Below, in pieces: positions 1-6,484 of a stretch of 11,111 nt of DNA; the first letter of the stretch is position 1; every line of letters starts with the position of its first letter. This DNA is from Candidatus Sericytochromatia bacterium (GTDB lineage: Bacteria > Cyanobacteriota > Sericytochromatia > UBA7694): the NCBI GenBank assembly GCA_913773825.1, contig CAJYHH010000322.1, forward strand, positions 1 to 11,111, in the 5' to 3' direction. Position numbers and translations under genes: made by a program. Under the pieces are notes generated by a model. It worked only from the letters and a program-made list of their open reading frames with translations. It was not told the DNA's origin and ran no database searches.

Positions 1-254
1 TAGAAAGCCTCAGCGCAGATGGTCAAACACCAGAAGAAGCCTTACTGGCCGCTGAAGAAAAGCAACAGCTGCAAACAGCGCTTCAGGCTTTGCCTGCCCG
101 CCAGCGCCATGTGCTGCTTTTAAGTAAATTTCAGGATCTAAAATATACTCAGATCGGAGAGACCTTAGGCTGCTCAGCCCAACACGTCAAAGTTCAGGTT
201 TTTCGAGCGGTTCAGAATCTGGCCAAAACCTTTAGGGAGCTTCACGATGACTGA
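1..254 (+). CDS. ECF-type RNA polymerase sigma factor, C-terminal part (5' end outside window)
   Basis: The frame is open from the left edge (first full codon at position 3) to a TGA at 252-254, giving about 83 residues. The sequence is typical sigma-70 region 4 of the ECF type: the stretch around ALQALPARQRHVLLL is helix 1 of region 4, and YTQIGETLGCSAQHVKVQVFR is the helix-turn-helix that reads the -35 element, followed by a short charged tail ending FRELHDD. Region 2 lies outside the window. The gene overlaps the following anti-sigma gene by 8 bp, a usual sigma/anti-sigma arrangement, so the downstream protein is its probable inhibitor. The family call is secure; regulon and subgroup cannot be told from this fragment. 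Confidence 0.9.
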   Translation, partial: ESLSADGQTPEEALLAAEEKQQLQTALQALPARQRHVLLLSKFQDLKYTQIGETLGCSAQHVKVQVFRAVQNLAKTFRELHDD

Positions 255-756
255 ACATCCCCAGACCTGCCCCAGCCCAGCCTTCTTGCTTGAAGCCCTG
301 ACAGAGCATCAAACAACCTGTCTGGATCATGTCTCAAGCTGCCCCCGCTGTGGCCAAAATCCAGAACTGCAGATTCTGCTCAGCACCTGGCGTCAGCTCG
401 ACACCTTGCCTGAAATTCAAGTCGCAGCCAATTTTAACGCCCGCCTGCAGGCCAGGATTAAGCACAGTGAGAGCAAACAGCGACGCTGGAAGCTGTTTGA
501 TGGGCTATTTGACTGGCTGCATATTCCAGCTTTGGCTGTCTTGATCAGCTTGTTAGCCTGGTTACCAGCCCCTGATCGCACGGCCCATCAACCTTTAGCC
601 CGGCCCAGCAGCGGCCAGGGCCAGATGATGAAGTCCCTGCGCCAGCGCCCCTTTGCCGCCGAAACCCTTCAGCATTTGCAACGGCTTTATCGTCAGAGTT
701 TGCCCCAGAATCATATCGATCAGCAATCAGAACCCGAGAGGAGAATTCAGGGATGA
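247..756 (+). CDS. Anti-sigma factor, zinc-binding ZAS type with one membrane segment
   Basis: This 169-residue protein starts at ATG 247, preceded by an AGGGAG ribosome site at 234-239. Residues 25-35 contain C25, H28, C32 and C35, an HX3CX2C motif with an upstream cysteine, as in the zinc-binding anti-sigma (ZAS/zf-HC2) fold that wraps around an ECF sigma factor. A linker with an FNARLQARI-type helix (63-71), frequent in this family, leads to one hydrophobic segment at about 91-107, after the basic KQRRWK stretch. The remaining 60 residues would be outside the membrane and look like a short sensor tail with no recognised domain. Expected role: hold the upstream ECF sigma at the inner membrane and release it on an envelope or redox signal. 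The Zn motif suggests thiol sensitivity, but many ZAS proteins are not redox sensors. It overlaps the next gene by 4 bp (ATGA). Confidence 0.85.
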   Translation: MTEHPQTCPSPAFLLEALTEHQTTCLDHVSSCPRCGQNPELQILLSTWRQLDTLPEIQVAANFNARLQARIKHSESKQRRWKLFDGLFDWLHIPALAVLISLLAWLPAPDRTAHQPLARPSSGQGQMMKSLRQRPFAAETLQHLQRLYRQSLPQNHIDQQSEPERRIQG

Positions 757-1214
757 AATGGATCAAAACTTTATGCTACGGCCTGCTGACAGCGCTAGCT
801 TTTCAGTTTTTTTTAAACATGATGGGCATGCAGTGGTCTGAGCTAATGGATATTGTCTCGCTGCTGTTTGTTTTAGCAGGCTTATTGTTTAGTCTGGCTC
901 ATTACCCGCTCTCACAGGTGATGGGCGCCTTTAGTCAGGCTGCGGGCCTGAGTGAAGCCCGGGATGAATCGGAACTGGCCTTAAGCCGAGAGATTTTGGT
1001 CATCATGGGGCGTTACGCGCTATTAGCCGGTGCTCTAGGGACTTTACTCGGCACTGTTTATTCTCTGGCAAATCTGGATACGGTCAGCCAACTGGGCCAT
1101 GGTTTAGCGGTAAGCGTGCTGAGCCTGCTTTATAGCCTAGCCATTAACTACATCCTGCTCTACCCTCTCCAGACCTCAATCAAACACCAAGAGCTTGAAA
1201 GGAGTTTATCCTGA
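753..1214 (+). CDS. Compact MotA/ExbB-like four-helix membrane protein (copy 1)
   Basis: This 153-residue protein is mostly hydrophobic. Probable membrane helices lie at about 6-24, 31-50, 84-106 and 115-139, with a short cytoplasmic loop (51-83) holding charged residues. The 31-50 stretch (start of helix 2) and the GTLLGTVYSLANLD...LGHGLAVSVLSLLYSLAINYILLYPL region (96-138) resemble helices 3-4 of the MotA/TolQ/ExbB channel family, including the GT.LGT turn and the AV..LL..L....(L)P pattern. MotA is nearly twice as long: most of its cytoplasmic loop, where torque is generated, and its C-terminal tail are missing here. An AGGAG site at 739-743 precedes ATG 753, which overlaps the anti-sigma stop. 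No MotB, ExbD or TolR partner is visible. Channel-like function is inference from pattern only; a family-less four-helix membrane protein is the alternative. Confidence 0.72.
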   Translation: MKWIKTLCYGLLTALAFQFFLNMMGMQWSELMDIVSLLFVLAGLLFSLAHYPLSQVMGAFSQAAGLSEARDESELALSREILVIMGRYALLAGALGTLLGTVYSLANLDTVSQLGHGLAVSVLSLLYSLAINYILLYPLQTSIKHQELERSLS

Positions 1215-1672
1215 TGTTTTTAGTTCAGCGCCTGATTGTCTGCAGCTTAAGCCTGCTGTGTTTAATCTGGGCAGGACGCTTTATGCATCTCAACCCCGTT
1301 AACCATGTTTCGATCATGATTTTAGGTCCAGCTCTTCTAGCCTCATTAGGCTTGCTGCTGAGCTGGAGGCGTCCTGTTGAGGCAATTCGCAACATGTTTC
1401 TGCCCCGTATTCAAGCAACCCATCAAGAGCTTAAACGCAGCCAGCTGCAGCTCCAGACTTTCTGGCGTCATCTTTGGCAGGTGGTTGTACTGTTGATGGT
1501 GATAAGTGTCATCAGCATTGTGACCCATCTCAACGACCTCAATGCACTTGGCCATAGCATCGCTGTATTGCTGGATGCCTGTCTTTTTTTGCTGCTGACA
1601 AAAGGGCTTTTGTTTTTACCCGCTGAAATTCAGCTCAACCGGCGTTTGCAGAGACAGCCAGCAGTTGATTAA
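1214..1672 (+). CDS. Compact MotA/ExbB-like four-helix membrane protein (copy 2)
   Basis: This 152-residue protein is almost the same length and layout as its upstream neighbour: hydrophobic segments at about 5-22, 31-50, 87-105 and 113-136, with a basic loop at 51-86. The segment LNDLNALGHSIAVLLDACLFLLLTKGLLFLP (105-135) aligns by eye with LANLDTVSQLGHGLAVSVLSLLYSLAINYILLYP of copy 1 (shared L.LGH.AV and closing P), so the two look like diverged tandem duplicates. Its GT-type turn is lost and a lone aspartate (D120) sits inside helix 4. Start ATG 1214 shares one base with the previous stop (TGATG) and has an AAAGGAG site at 1198-1204. The 3' end overlaps the convergent nucleotidyltransferase gene by 38 bp. 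The function is unknown; a heteromeric membrane complex with copy 1 is a reasonable guess. Confidence 0.68.
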   Translation: MFLVQRLIVCSLSLLCLIWAGRFMHLNPVNHVSIMILGPALLASLGLLLSWRRPVEAIRNMFLPRIQATHQELKRSQLQLQTFWRHLWQVVVLLMVISVISIVTHLNDLNALGHSIAVLLDACLFLLLTKGLLFLPAEIQLNRRLQRQPAVD

Positions 1673-2381
1673 CGCGCTGCAAAGAATCAAAGGTCCCTGC
1701 ATCGCTCCACCAGCCGTTTAAACGATCATATTCAAGCAGACCCAGCTGTAAATAGTGATTATTGACGTCGGTGATTTCCAGCTCATTGCGCCAGGAAGGT
1801 TTAAGCTCTGAAATAAAGTCAAAAACCTGAGCATCAAAGAAATAAATTCCCGTCACGGCTTCTTGCGAAGGAGGCTGAACGGGTTTTTCTTCGATTCGGA
1901 TAATTTTACCCTGCTCATCAAAAGCCGCTACCCCAAAGCGTTCAGGGTGAGCGACCTGCTTTAGCAAAATCCGGGCCCCGGCCGACTGCTGCAAATACTG
2001 ATCAACAAAGGGTTTAAGCGAATCTGAAAAGATATTATCGCCTAATAAAACAGCCAGCCTGTCCTGGCCAGCAAACGTACGCGCTAAGCCCAAAGCCTGG
2101 GCAATGCCGCCGGCTTCGTCCTGAACCCGATAAGTCAGCTCACAGCCAAAATCTTTGCCGCTGCCCAGAGCACCCACCACGGCACCCATATGCTCAACGC
2201 CGGTTACAACTAAAATCTCGGTAATTCCGGCATCGATCAGCTTGCGCAGCGGATGATAAATCATCGGCTCCTGGCCAACTGGCAAAAGATGTTTATTGGT
2301 AACACGGGTTAGAGGATACAAGCGCGAACCTGTCCCACCCGCTAAAATGACGCCTTTAATACGCGGAGCAGACTGAGTCAT
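1635..2381 (-). CDS. Sugar-1-phosphate nucleotidyltransferase, short RmlA (glucose-1-phosphate thymidylyltransferase) type
   Basis: This protein of 248 residues catalyses, by family, dTTP + glucose-1-phosphate to dTDP-glucose + PPi, the first step toward dTDP-rhamnose and related surface sugars. Visible motifs: the nucleotide-binding loop GVILAGGTGSRLYPLT (10-25) with K30 and LLPV; QDEAGGIAQAL (87-97), which contacts base and sugar; LLGDN with metal-binding D115; EEKP (164-167); ELEITDVN (200-207); and WSDAGT with second metal Asp D227. The length matches the short form of the family (about 245 residues), which lacks the C-terminal allosteric extension of the 290-residue enterobacterial RmlA. 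No rmlB, C or D is in the window, so the exact sugar and nucleotide remain open. Its ATG shares one base with the stop of the upstream flavoprotein gene (TAATG), implying coupled translation. Confidence 0.88.
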   Translation of the reverse strand: MTQSAPRIKGVILAGGTGSRLYPLTRVTNKHLLPVGQEPMIYHPLRKLIDAGITEILVVTGVEHMGAVVGALGSGKDFGCELTYRVQDEAGGIAQALGLARTFAGQDRLAVLLGDNIFSDSLKPFVDQYLQQSAGARILLKQVAHPERFGVAAFDEQGKIIRIEEKPVQPPSQEAVTGIYFFDAQVFDFISELKPSWRNELEITDVNNHYLQLGLLEYDRLNGWWSDAGTFDSLQRVNQLLAVSANAG

Positions 2382-3700
2382 TAGCCAGCCACCTTATCCA
2401 GTAAGTGAGAGAGTTCTTGCTGCCATTGGGGAAACCCATCCGGGCTGGCGGGGTATTGTCTGAAATGTTCATAGAGATGTTTACCCCATTCCAGCTTATG
2501 GTTCAGGCGTAACAGCAAGGCGGGATGACCAGCACCGCGCAGGCCCTTTTGGATTTTCTGAATCGGGCTAAAATCCAGCAGACGTCCTGCTAAAGAGCCT
2601 TTGATATCATCAGCGGTAATTAAGTCTTTTTCAAAGGCAAATTCCATTTCAGCCGCGGGCTCATTCATCAGGGTCTGGCGCATCACGTCCTGATAAGCCA
2701 ATTGAGCCCCTAATTGCTGCTGATAACGGACATTAAAGGCCCAGAGTGAATTTAGCGACATATCCTGACGAGTGAGAGCATCTTGTAACACATCAGCTAA
2801 TACGCGCGCCCCTTTTAGGCCAGCTGAGACACCCCCACCACGGACTGAGTTGACCATAAAGCCCGCATCACCCAGGACAGCAAAGCCAGACGCCACAAAC
2901 GCCCCTAAAGGATGACGCACCGGCACACTGCCAAAGTCTTCTTGAATCAGATCGTGAATTTCCCAGCCAAAGCGCGCCTGCAGATCTTCAATTTGTTTGC
3001 GAACCTCTTCACGTTCACGGGCTTCGTGGCCCATACCGCCAATCCCGATGTCATAAGCAGAGCGCCAGAGATAGCCACCCTGAAGACAAAAATGAATATG
3101 GAGCTCATTGGGGCCTAAATCAGTCTGACCACTTAAGCGATACGCCACGCCGTACAGACTTTCCAGATGAGAATGTTCCAGCGCCGGAATTAAACCAGCT
3201 GCCACAACCTCTTTTAAGAGCGCCTGGGCATTACCGCTGGCATCAATTGTCACAGCGGCTAAAATCTGCTCACCATCAGCCAGCGTCACGCCCACGACCT
3301 GATCATTTTTAAGTAAGGGACCTTTAATTTCAGCTTGTCTAAAACTGACGCCGTCAGCTTCACCTTGATCGAGTAAACGCTGGGCAAATAATTGACCGTC
3401 GAGCATCAGCGAAGAAAAATCAATCGGCTTACGCACTTTGCCACTGGGAGAATAAGCATAAAACAGATCAAGTAAGGCTAAGAGTTCATCCCCCTGTGGG
3501 CGCGGCAGACCAGACTTTGAAAAAGTATCTACATCCAGCATCAGGCGCGGGTAATGACTGCCAATCTCAGTCCGTTCACGACGGTCAAGCAGCAGCACAC
3601 GTCGGCCATAAGCAGCAAGCATGGCCGCAACAGCAGCACCACTATAGCCAGCGCCAGCTACAATCACGTCATAGCTGCTGTTAGTGTTTTCAGAGTTCAT
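2381..3700 (-). CDS. FAD-dependent oxidoreductase, geranylgeranyl reductase family
   Basis: This 439-residue flavoprotein has an N-terminal Rossmann motif VIVAGAGYSGAAVA (12-25, GxGxxG) with D39 at the end of the second strand for the FAD ribose, a DASG turn at 153-156, and the second FAD motif VLGDAGFMVNSVRGGGVSAGLKGA (275-298). GD followed by a GGG.S.G stretch is characteristic of the geranylgeranyl reductase/FixC (COG0644) group, which saturates isoprenoid chains or passes electrons to quinones. The C-terminal 80 residues, with aromatic and basic residues (IQKIQKGLRGAGH, EWGKHLYEHFR), are not recognised. Start ATG 3700 lies 11 bp inside the upstream peptidase gene with a GAGGAAA site just before it. 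The substrate is unknown: a lipid or isoprenoid is most likely, but halogenase-like or other PHBH-fold hydroxylases remain possible. Confidence 0.82.
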   Translation of the reverse strand: MNSENTNSSYDVIVAGAGYSGAAVAAMLAAYGRRVLLLDRRERTEIGSHYPRLMLDVDTFSKSGLPRPQGDELLALLDLFYAYSPSGKVRKPIDFSSLMLDGQLFAQRLLDQGEADGVSFRQAEIKGPLLKNDQVVGVTLADGEQILAAVTIDASGNAQALLKEVVAAGLIPALEHSHLESLYGVAYRLSGQTDLGPNELHIHFCLQGGYLWRSAYDIGIGGMGHEAREREEVRKQIEDLQARFGWEIHDLIQEDFGSVPVRHPLGAFVASGFAVLGDAGFMVNSVRGGGVSAGLKGARVLADVLQDALTRQDMSLNSLWAFNVRYQQQLGAQLAYQDVMRQTLMNEPAAEMEFAFEKDLITADDIKGSLAGRLLDFSPIQKIQKGLRGAGHPALLLRLNHKLEWGKHLYEHFRQYPASPDGFPQWQQELSHLLDKVAG

Positions 3701-6383
3701 GCAGACTTTCCTCGTTCCAGTGCGGCCGGGGCCCGGCCGTGATCAGCGTATAGTTGTGAGTATCAAGATGGCGCTGGGCCGCAGCCAGAATCTCTTCACG
3801 TGTGACTGAGCGAATCCGTTCTAAATAAGTATTGAGAAAGTCTTCAGGCCAGCCGTATAGCTCACGCTGCAGCAAATAACCCGTGCGCTGAGCATTGGTC
3901 TCAAACAAGAAGACAAAACGGCCACTTAAATAAGCCTGAGCGGCAGCCAGTTCAGCTTCGCTAACGCCATCCTGCTGCACGGCCCTGACTTCACCAAGTA
4001 AAGCTTTTAAAGCACCCAGGGCTTTCTCCGGGCTGGTTTCAATCTGGCCTTGTACCAGACCTGGCCAGACCTGAGCGCCAATGGTCGAGGCATAACTGAC
4101 GTAATAAGCCAGCCCCAGCTCATCGCGCAGATGGCGCGGAATCCGTGAGGCAAAGCCAGGCCCATTACCGAGAATCACATCCAGCATCAATAGCGGCACA
4201 AAATCAGGATCCCGGCGTTCAATTCCCAAATGCCCCAACAAGACCACACATTGGTCACGATTAGGTAAAGCAATATGCTGATACTGGAAGTTGTTCTGAC
4301 GTTTAAGTTGGGTCATTTCAGGTACAGGCTGAGTCTGAGCTGACCATTTACCAAAATGAGTCTGAATACAACGAGTTGCAAGATCCGCATCCAGAGCGCC
4401 AGACACCGCCAAAACACTGCCCGCTGGCCCATAGGTCTGATTATAAAAATCTTTGACCTGGGCAGGCCCTAAGTCCGTCAGGCTCTCTGGTAGACCGTCG
4501 ACTGGCAAACCCAGGCCAGAACCTGAGTAAACCCGTTTAATAAATTCCATGCTGGACTGATAAGAGCTGCTTTCTAAAGCCAGCTGCAGATCAGATAAAA
4601 TTAAGCGTTTTTCTTTGGCAATTTCTTCTGAGCTTAAAGCGGGCTGCTGCAGAGCTTCTGCTAAAAGCTCAAGCACAGGTTCAAAATGTTCAGACAGCGC
4701 TTCGACAGACAGCGAAGCACCAGCATAACTGGCGTTAATACTGAGATTAGCACCCAGTTCTTCTAAGGCTTCAGAGTATTCCCGCGCGCTGCGCTGTTGC
4801 GTGCCTTTAATTAAAGCACTCAGAGTTAAATTCGCTAAGCCACCTTGATCATCTGGGTCAAAACGACTACCAGCTGGCAGCCAGCAATCCAGACTAAAAG
4901 TCGGTGTTTTAGCATGAGGGTGAACCAATGTCACCAGACCATTTTCAAACTCGGTCCGACTGCGATCCAGATTGGGCATCTCAAGCTCACGCGGAGCAGA
5001 GCTAAAGGCAGGAAAATCGCGAAAGCCATCACGCGGAGCAGGCGGCTCATGATGATCCCGATGAGGGCCAGCCGTCTTTGCACTGACACCTGTTTCACTC
5101 TCTTCGCTTTCTTCATCCCCATCAGCAGTAGCACTCGGCCAGAGCCAGCCAATTGTACGCACTTCAGGCTGTAACCAGCGCTGAGCAACGCGCTGAATAT
5201 CTTCGCGGGTAACGGCTTCTAAACGATCCTGATAGTCACAAAGCAGTTCCCAGCCCCCGGCAGTCGCCATTTCACCGGCAAACTCAGCGCGGTCTTCGGT
5301 GGTCTCTTGGCCAAGATGATAATCGGTCAGCAATTGATTGCGCAGACGGCGATATTCAGCTTCTGTTACACCGTCAGTCTGAATTTTTTCAAGCTCACTA
5401 AACAGCGCAGCTTCAACCGCTTCACGCGGTTTAATTTCAGGTAAGTCCAGCTGAATCCAGAATAAATAAGGCGAGCGGGTTTCAAATAACAGCGAGCTGA
5501 CATCACTGGCTAGGTGCTGATCTTCAACTAGGCTCTGGTGTAAACGGCTGCTCCAGCCTTCTGTGAGCAAATAATGCAGCAGCACTAAAGCAGGATAATC
5601 CGGATCAGAAAGCGCCGGAGCAGGCCAGCAGACGGCTAAGCGCGGTAACTGAACATCTTCACGCGGCATCCAAAAACGTCGCTCACAGTTAGCCGGAGGC
5701 TCTTGCCATTCAGGGGTAACGGGCACTTCACCAGCGGGAATCTGACCCAGATAGCTCTCAATCACTGAAAGCGCATCTTCTGGTAAATCACCGACTAATA
5801 CAAGCGTCGCCAAATTAGGATGATAATAACGGCGATAGTGGCTTTCCAGCTTTTCGCGGTTCAGACCGTGAATGTCTTCAGACCAGCCTAAAACCGGATA
5901 ACGATAGGCATGACGCTGCAAAGCCAGAGAGTTGAGGTTATCCCAGAATAACTCATCAGGGTCATCCTGAGCACTTTGCCACTCTTCTAAAATAACCTGG
6001 CGTTCAGATTCAATTTCAGTTGGGTCTAATAAAGCCCCCTGCATCCGATCTGCTTCAACTTTTAAAGCCAGTTCCCAGTGATTGGCGGGCAAACTGAAAT
6101 AATAAGTGGTGGCATCAAGCCAGGTAAAAGCATTATTGGCGCCGCCACAGAGCAAAGTCAGGCGATCAATTTCACCTTTGCCAAAGCTGCGACTGCCTTT
6201 AAACAGCATATGTTCAAGAAAATGTGAGACGCCGGTATTGCCAGGCGTTTCACAAACAGAGCCGACTTTGTACCAGAGCATGCTGGTTACAACCGGCAAA
6301 CTGGCATCACGGCAGAGTAAAACTTCGAGGCCGTTGCCAAGCACAAAACGCTCAAAATCAGTGTGGGTAAATTGGGGCTGCAT
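3690..6383 (-). CDS. M16 family zinc metallopeptidase, two M16 domains in one chain
   Basis: The protein has 897 residues. The N-terminal M16 unit carries the inverted zinc motif HFLEH (H54, E57, H58) and the downstream ligand in SERQVILEEW (E134, 75 residues after H58), so it should be catalytically active. The second unit starts near residue 470 (LDRSRTEFENGLVTLVHPH); the matching place reads GGLANLTLSALIKGT, without HxxEH, so it is inactive. Its LRDELGLAYYVSY segment (752-764) is the usual M16 substrate-binding motif. One active and one inactive half is the clamshell arrangement of pitrilysin and processing peptidases; it degrades or trims peptides. The halves are joined by a polar, acidic linker (about 418-468) with a His-rich patch. 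No signal peptide is seen, so the cytosol is likely. No clear Shine-Dalgarno precedes ATG 6383. First gene of a three-gene overlapping operon. Confidence 0.92.
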   Translation of the reverse strand: MQPQFTHTDFERFVLGNGLEVLLCRDASLPVVTSMLWYKVGSVCETPGNTGVSHFLEHMLFKGSRSFGKGEIDRLTLLCGGANNAFTWLDATTYYFSLPANHWELALKVEADRMQGALLDPTEIESERQVILEEWQSAQDDPDELFWDNLNSLALQRHAYRYPVLGWSEDIHGLNREKLESHYRRYYHPNLATLVLVGDLPEDALSVIESYLGQIPAGEVPVTPEWQEPPANCERRFWMPREDVQLPRLAVCWPAPALSDPDYPALVLLHYLLTEGWSSRLHQSLVEDQHLASDVSSLLFETRSPYLFWIQLDLPEIKPREAVEAALFSELEKIQTDGVTEAEYRRLRNQLLTDYHLGQETTEDRAEFAGEMATAGGWELLCDYQDRLEAVTREDIQRVAQRWLQPEVRTIGWLWPSATADGDEESEESETGVSAKTAGPHRDHHEPPAPRDGFRDFPAFSSAPRELEMPNLDRSRTEFENGLVTLVHPHAKTPTFSLDCWLPAGSRFDPDDQGGLANLTLSALIKGTQQRSAREYSEALEELGANLSINASYAGASLSVEALSEHFEPVLELLAEALQQPALSSEEIAKEKRLILSDLQLALESSSYQSSMEFIKRVYSGSGLGLPVDGLPESLTDLGPAQVKDFYNQTYGPAGSVLAVSGALDADLATRCIQTHFGKWSAQTQPVPEMTQLKRQNNFQYQHIALPNRDQCVVLLGHLGIERRDPDFVPLLMLDVILGNGPGFASRIPRHLRDELGLAYYVSYASTIGAQVWPGLVQGQIETSPEKALGALKALLGEVRAVQQDGVSEAELAAAQAYLSGRFVFLFETNAQRTGYLLQRELYGWPEDFLNTYLERIRSVTREEILAAAQRHLDTHNYTLITAGPRPHWNEESLHEL

Positions 6384-6392
6384 TGGTGTAAC

Positions 6393-6398
6393 AGTATA
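6393..6398 (-). promoter_or_regulatory. Possible -10 element (TATACT) for the M16 operon
   Basis: TATACT on the minus strand lies nine bases before the M16 ATG. No matching -35 hexamer is seen 16-18 bp upstream; that space is filled by the hairpins. If it is real, the transcript would begin almost at the start codon, which would fit the absence of a ribosome site. Confidence 0.25.
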
Positions 6399-6402
6399 GC
6401 GT

Positions 6403-6426
6403 AAAGCAACCCTTAGGGGCTGCTTT
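6403..6426. repeat. Imperfect inverted repeat (hairpin) upstream of the M16 gene
   Basis: AAAGCA (6403-6408) pairs with TGCTTT (6421-6426), and CCC (6410-6412) with GGG (6417-6419), with one mismatch and a four-base TTAG loop. It abuts the 19-bp hairpin at 6427-6467. On the minus strand the right arm ends TTGCTTTAC, a weak U-run, so it could be a terminator remnant or an attenuator. Confidence 0.55.
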
Positions 6427-6467
6427 GGGGTGGGTTAAGCGAAGCAGAGCTTCGCTTAACCCACCCC
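6427..6467. repeat. Perfect 19-bp inverted repeat with 3-nt loop
   Basis: Bases 6427-6445 are the exact reverse complement of 6449-6467 (arms GGGGTGGGTTAAGCGAAGC and its complement), separated only by AGA. It lies between the end of the small exported-protein gene and the M16 gene, both on the minus strand. No U-tract follows it directly on either strand, so a standard rho-independent terminator is not certain. An RNA-stability hairpin, an attenuator or a dispersed palindromic repeat are alternatives. Confidence 0.9.
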
Positions 6468-6484
6468 GCCGGGCTTTGTCCGGC
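6468..6484 (-). terminator. Small GC-rich hairpin directly after the stop codon of the exported-protein gene
   Basis: GCCGG (6468-6472) pairs with CCGGC (6480-6484) around a seven-base loop. It sits immediately downstream of the TAA at 6487-6485 and directly against the 19-bp hairpin. Together they probably end or attenuate the minus-strand transcript, although no U-tract follows. Confidence 0.45.

Noticed and set aside
545..766. Minus-strand ORF opposite the anti-sigma gene
   Set aside because: It is antisense to a gene with clear motifs and operon coupling; no ribosome site or recognisable domain.
753..1672. Flagellar stator motA/motB pair
   Set aside because: Both proteins are about half the length of MotA, lack the torque-generating loop, and neither has the single-helix plus OmpA-like domain of MotB.
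4845..5188. Overlapping ORFs on both strands within the M16 gene
   Set aside because: They lie fully inside a well-supported peptidase domain and linker and show no family features.
6403..6484. Terminal inverted repeats of an insertion sequence
   Set aside because: The arms are separated by only 3-7 bases and no transposase or target-site duplication is seen.
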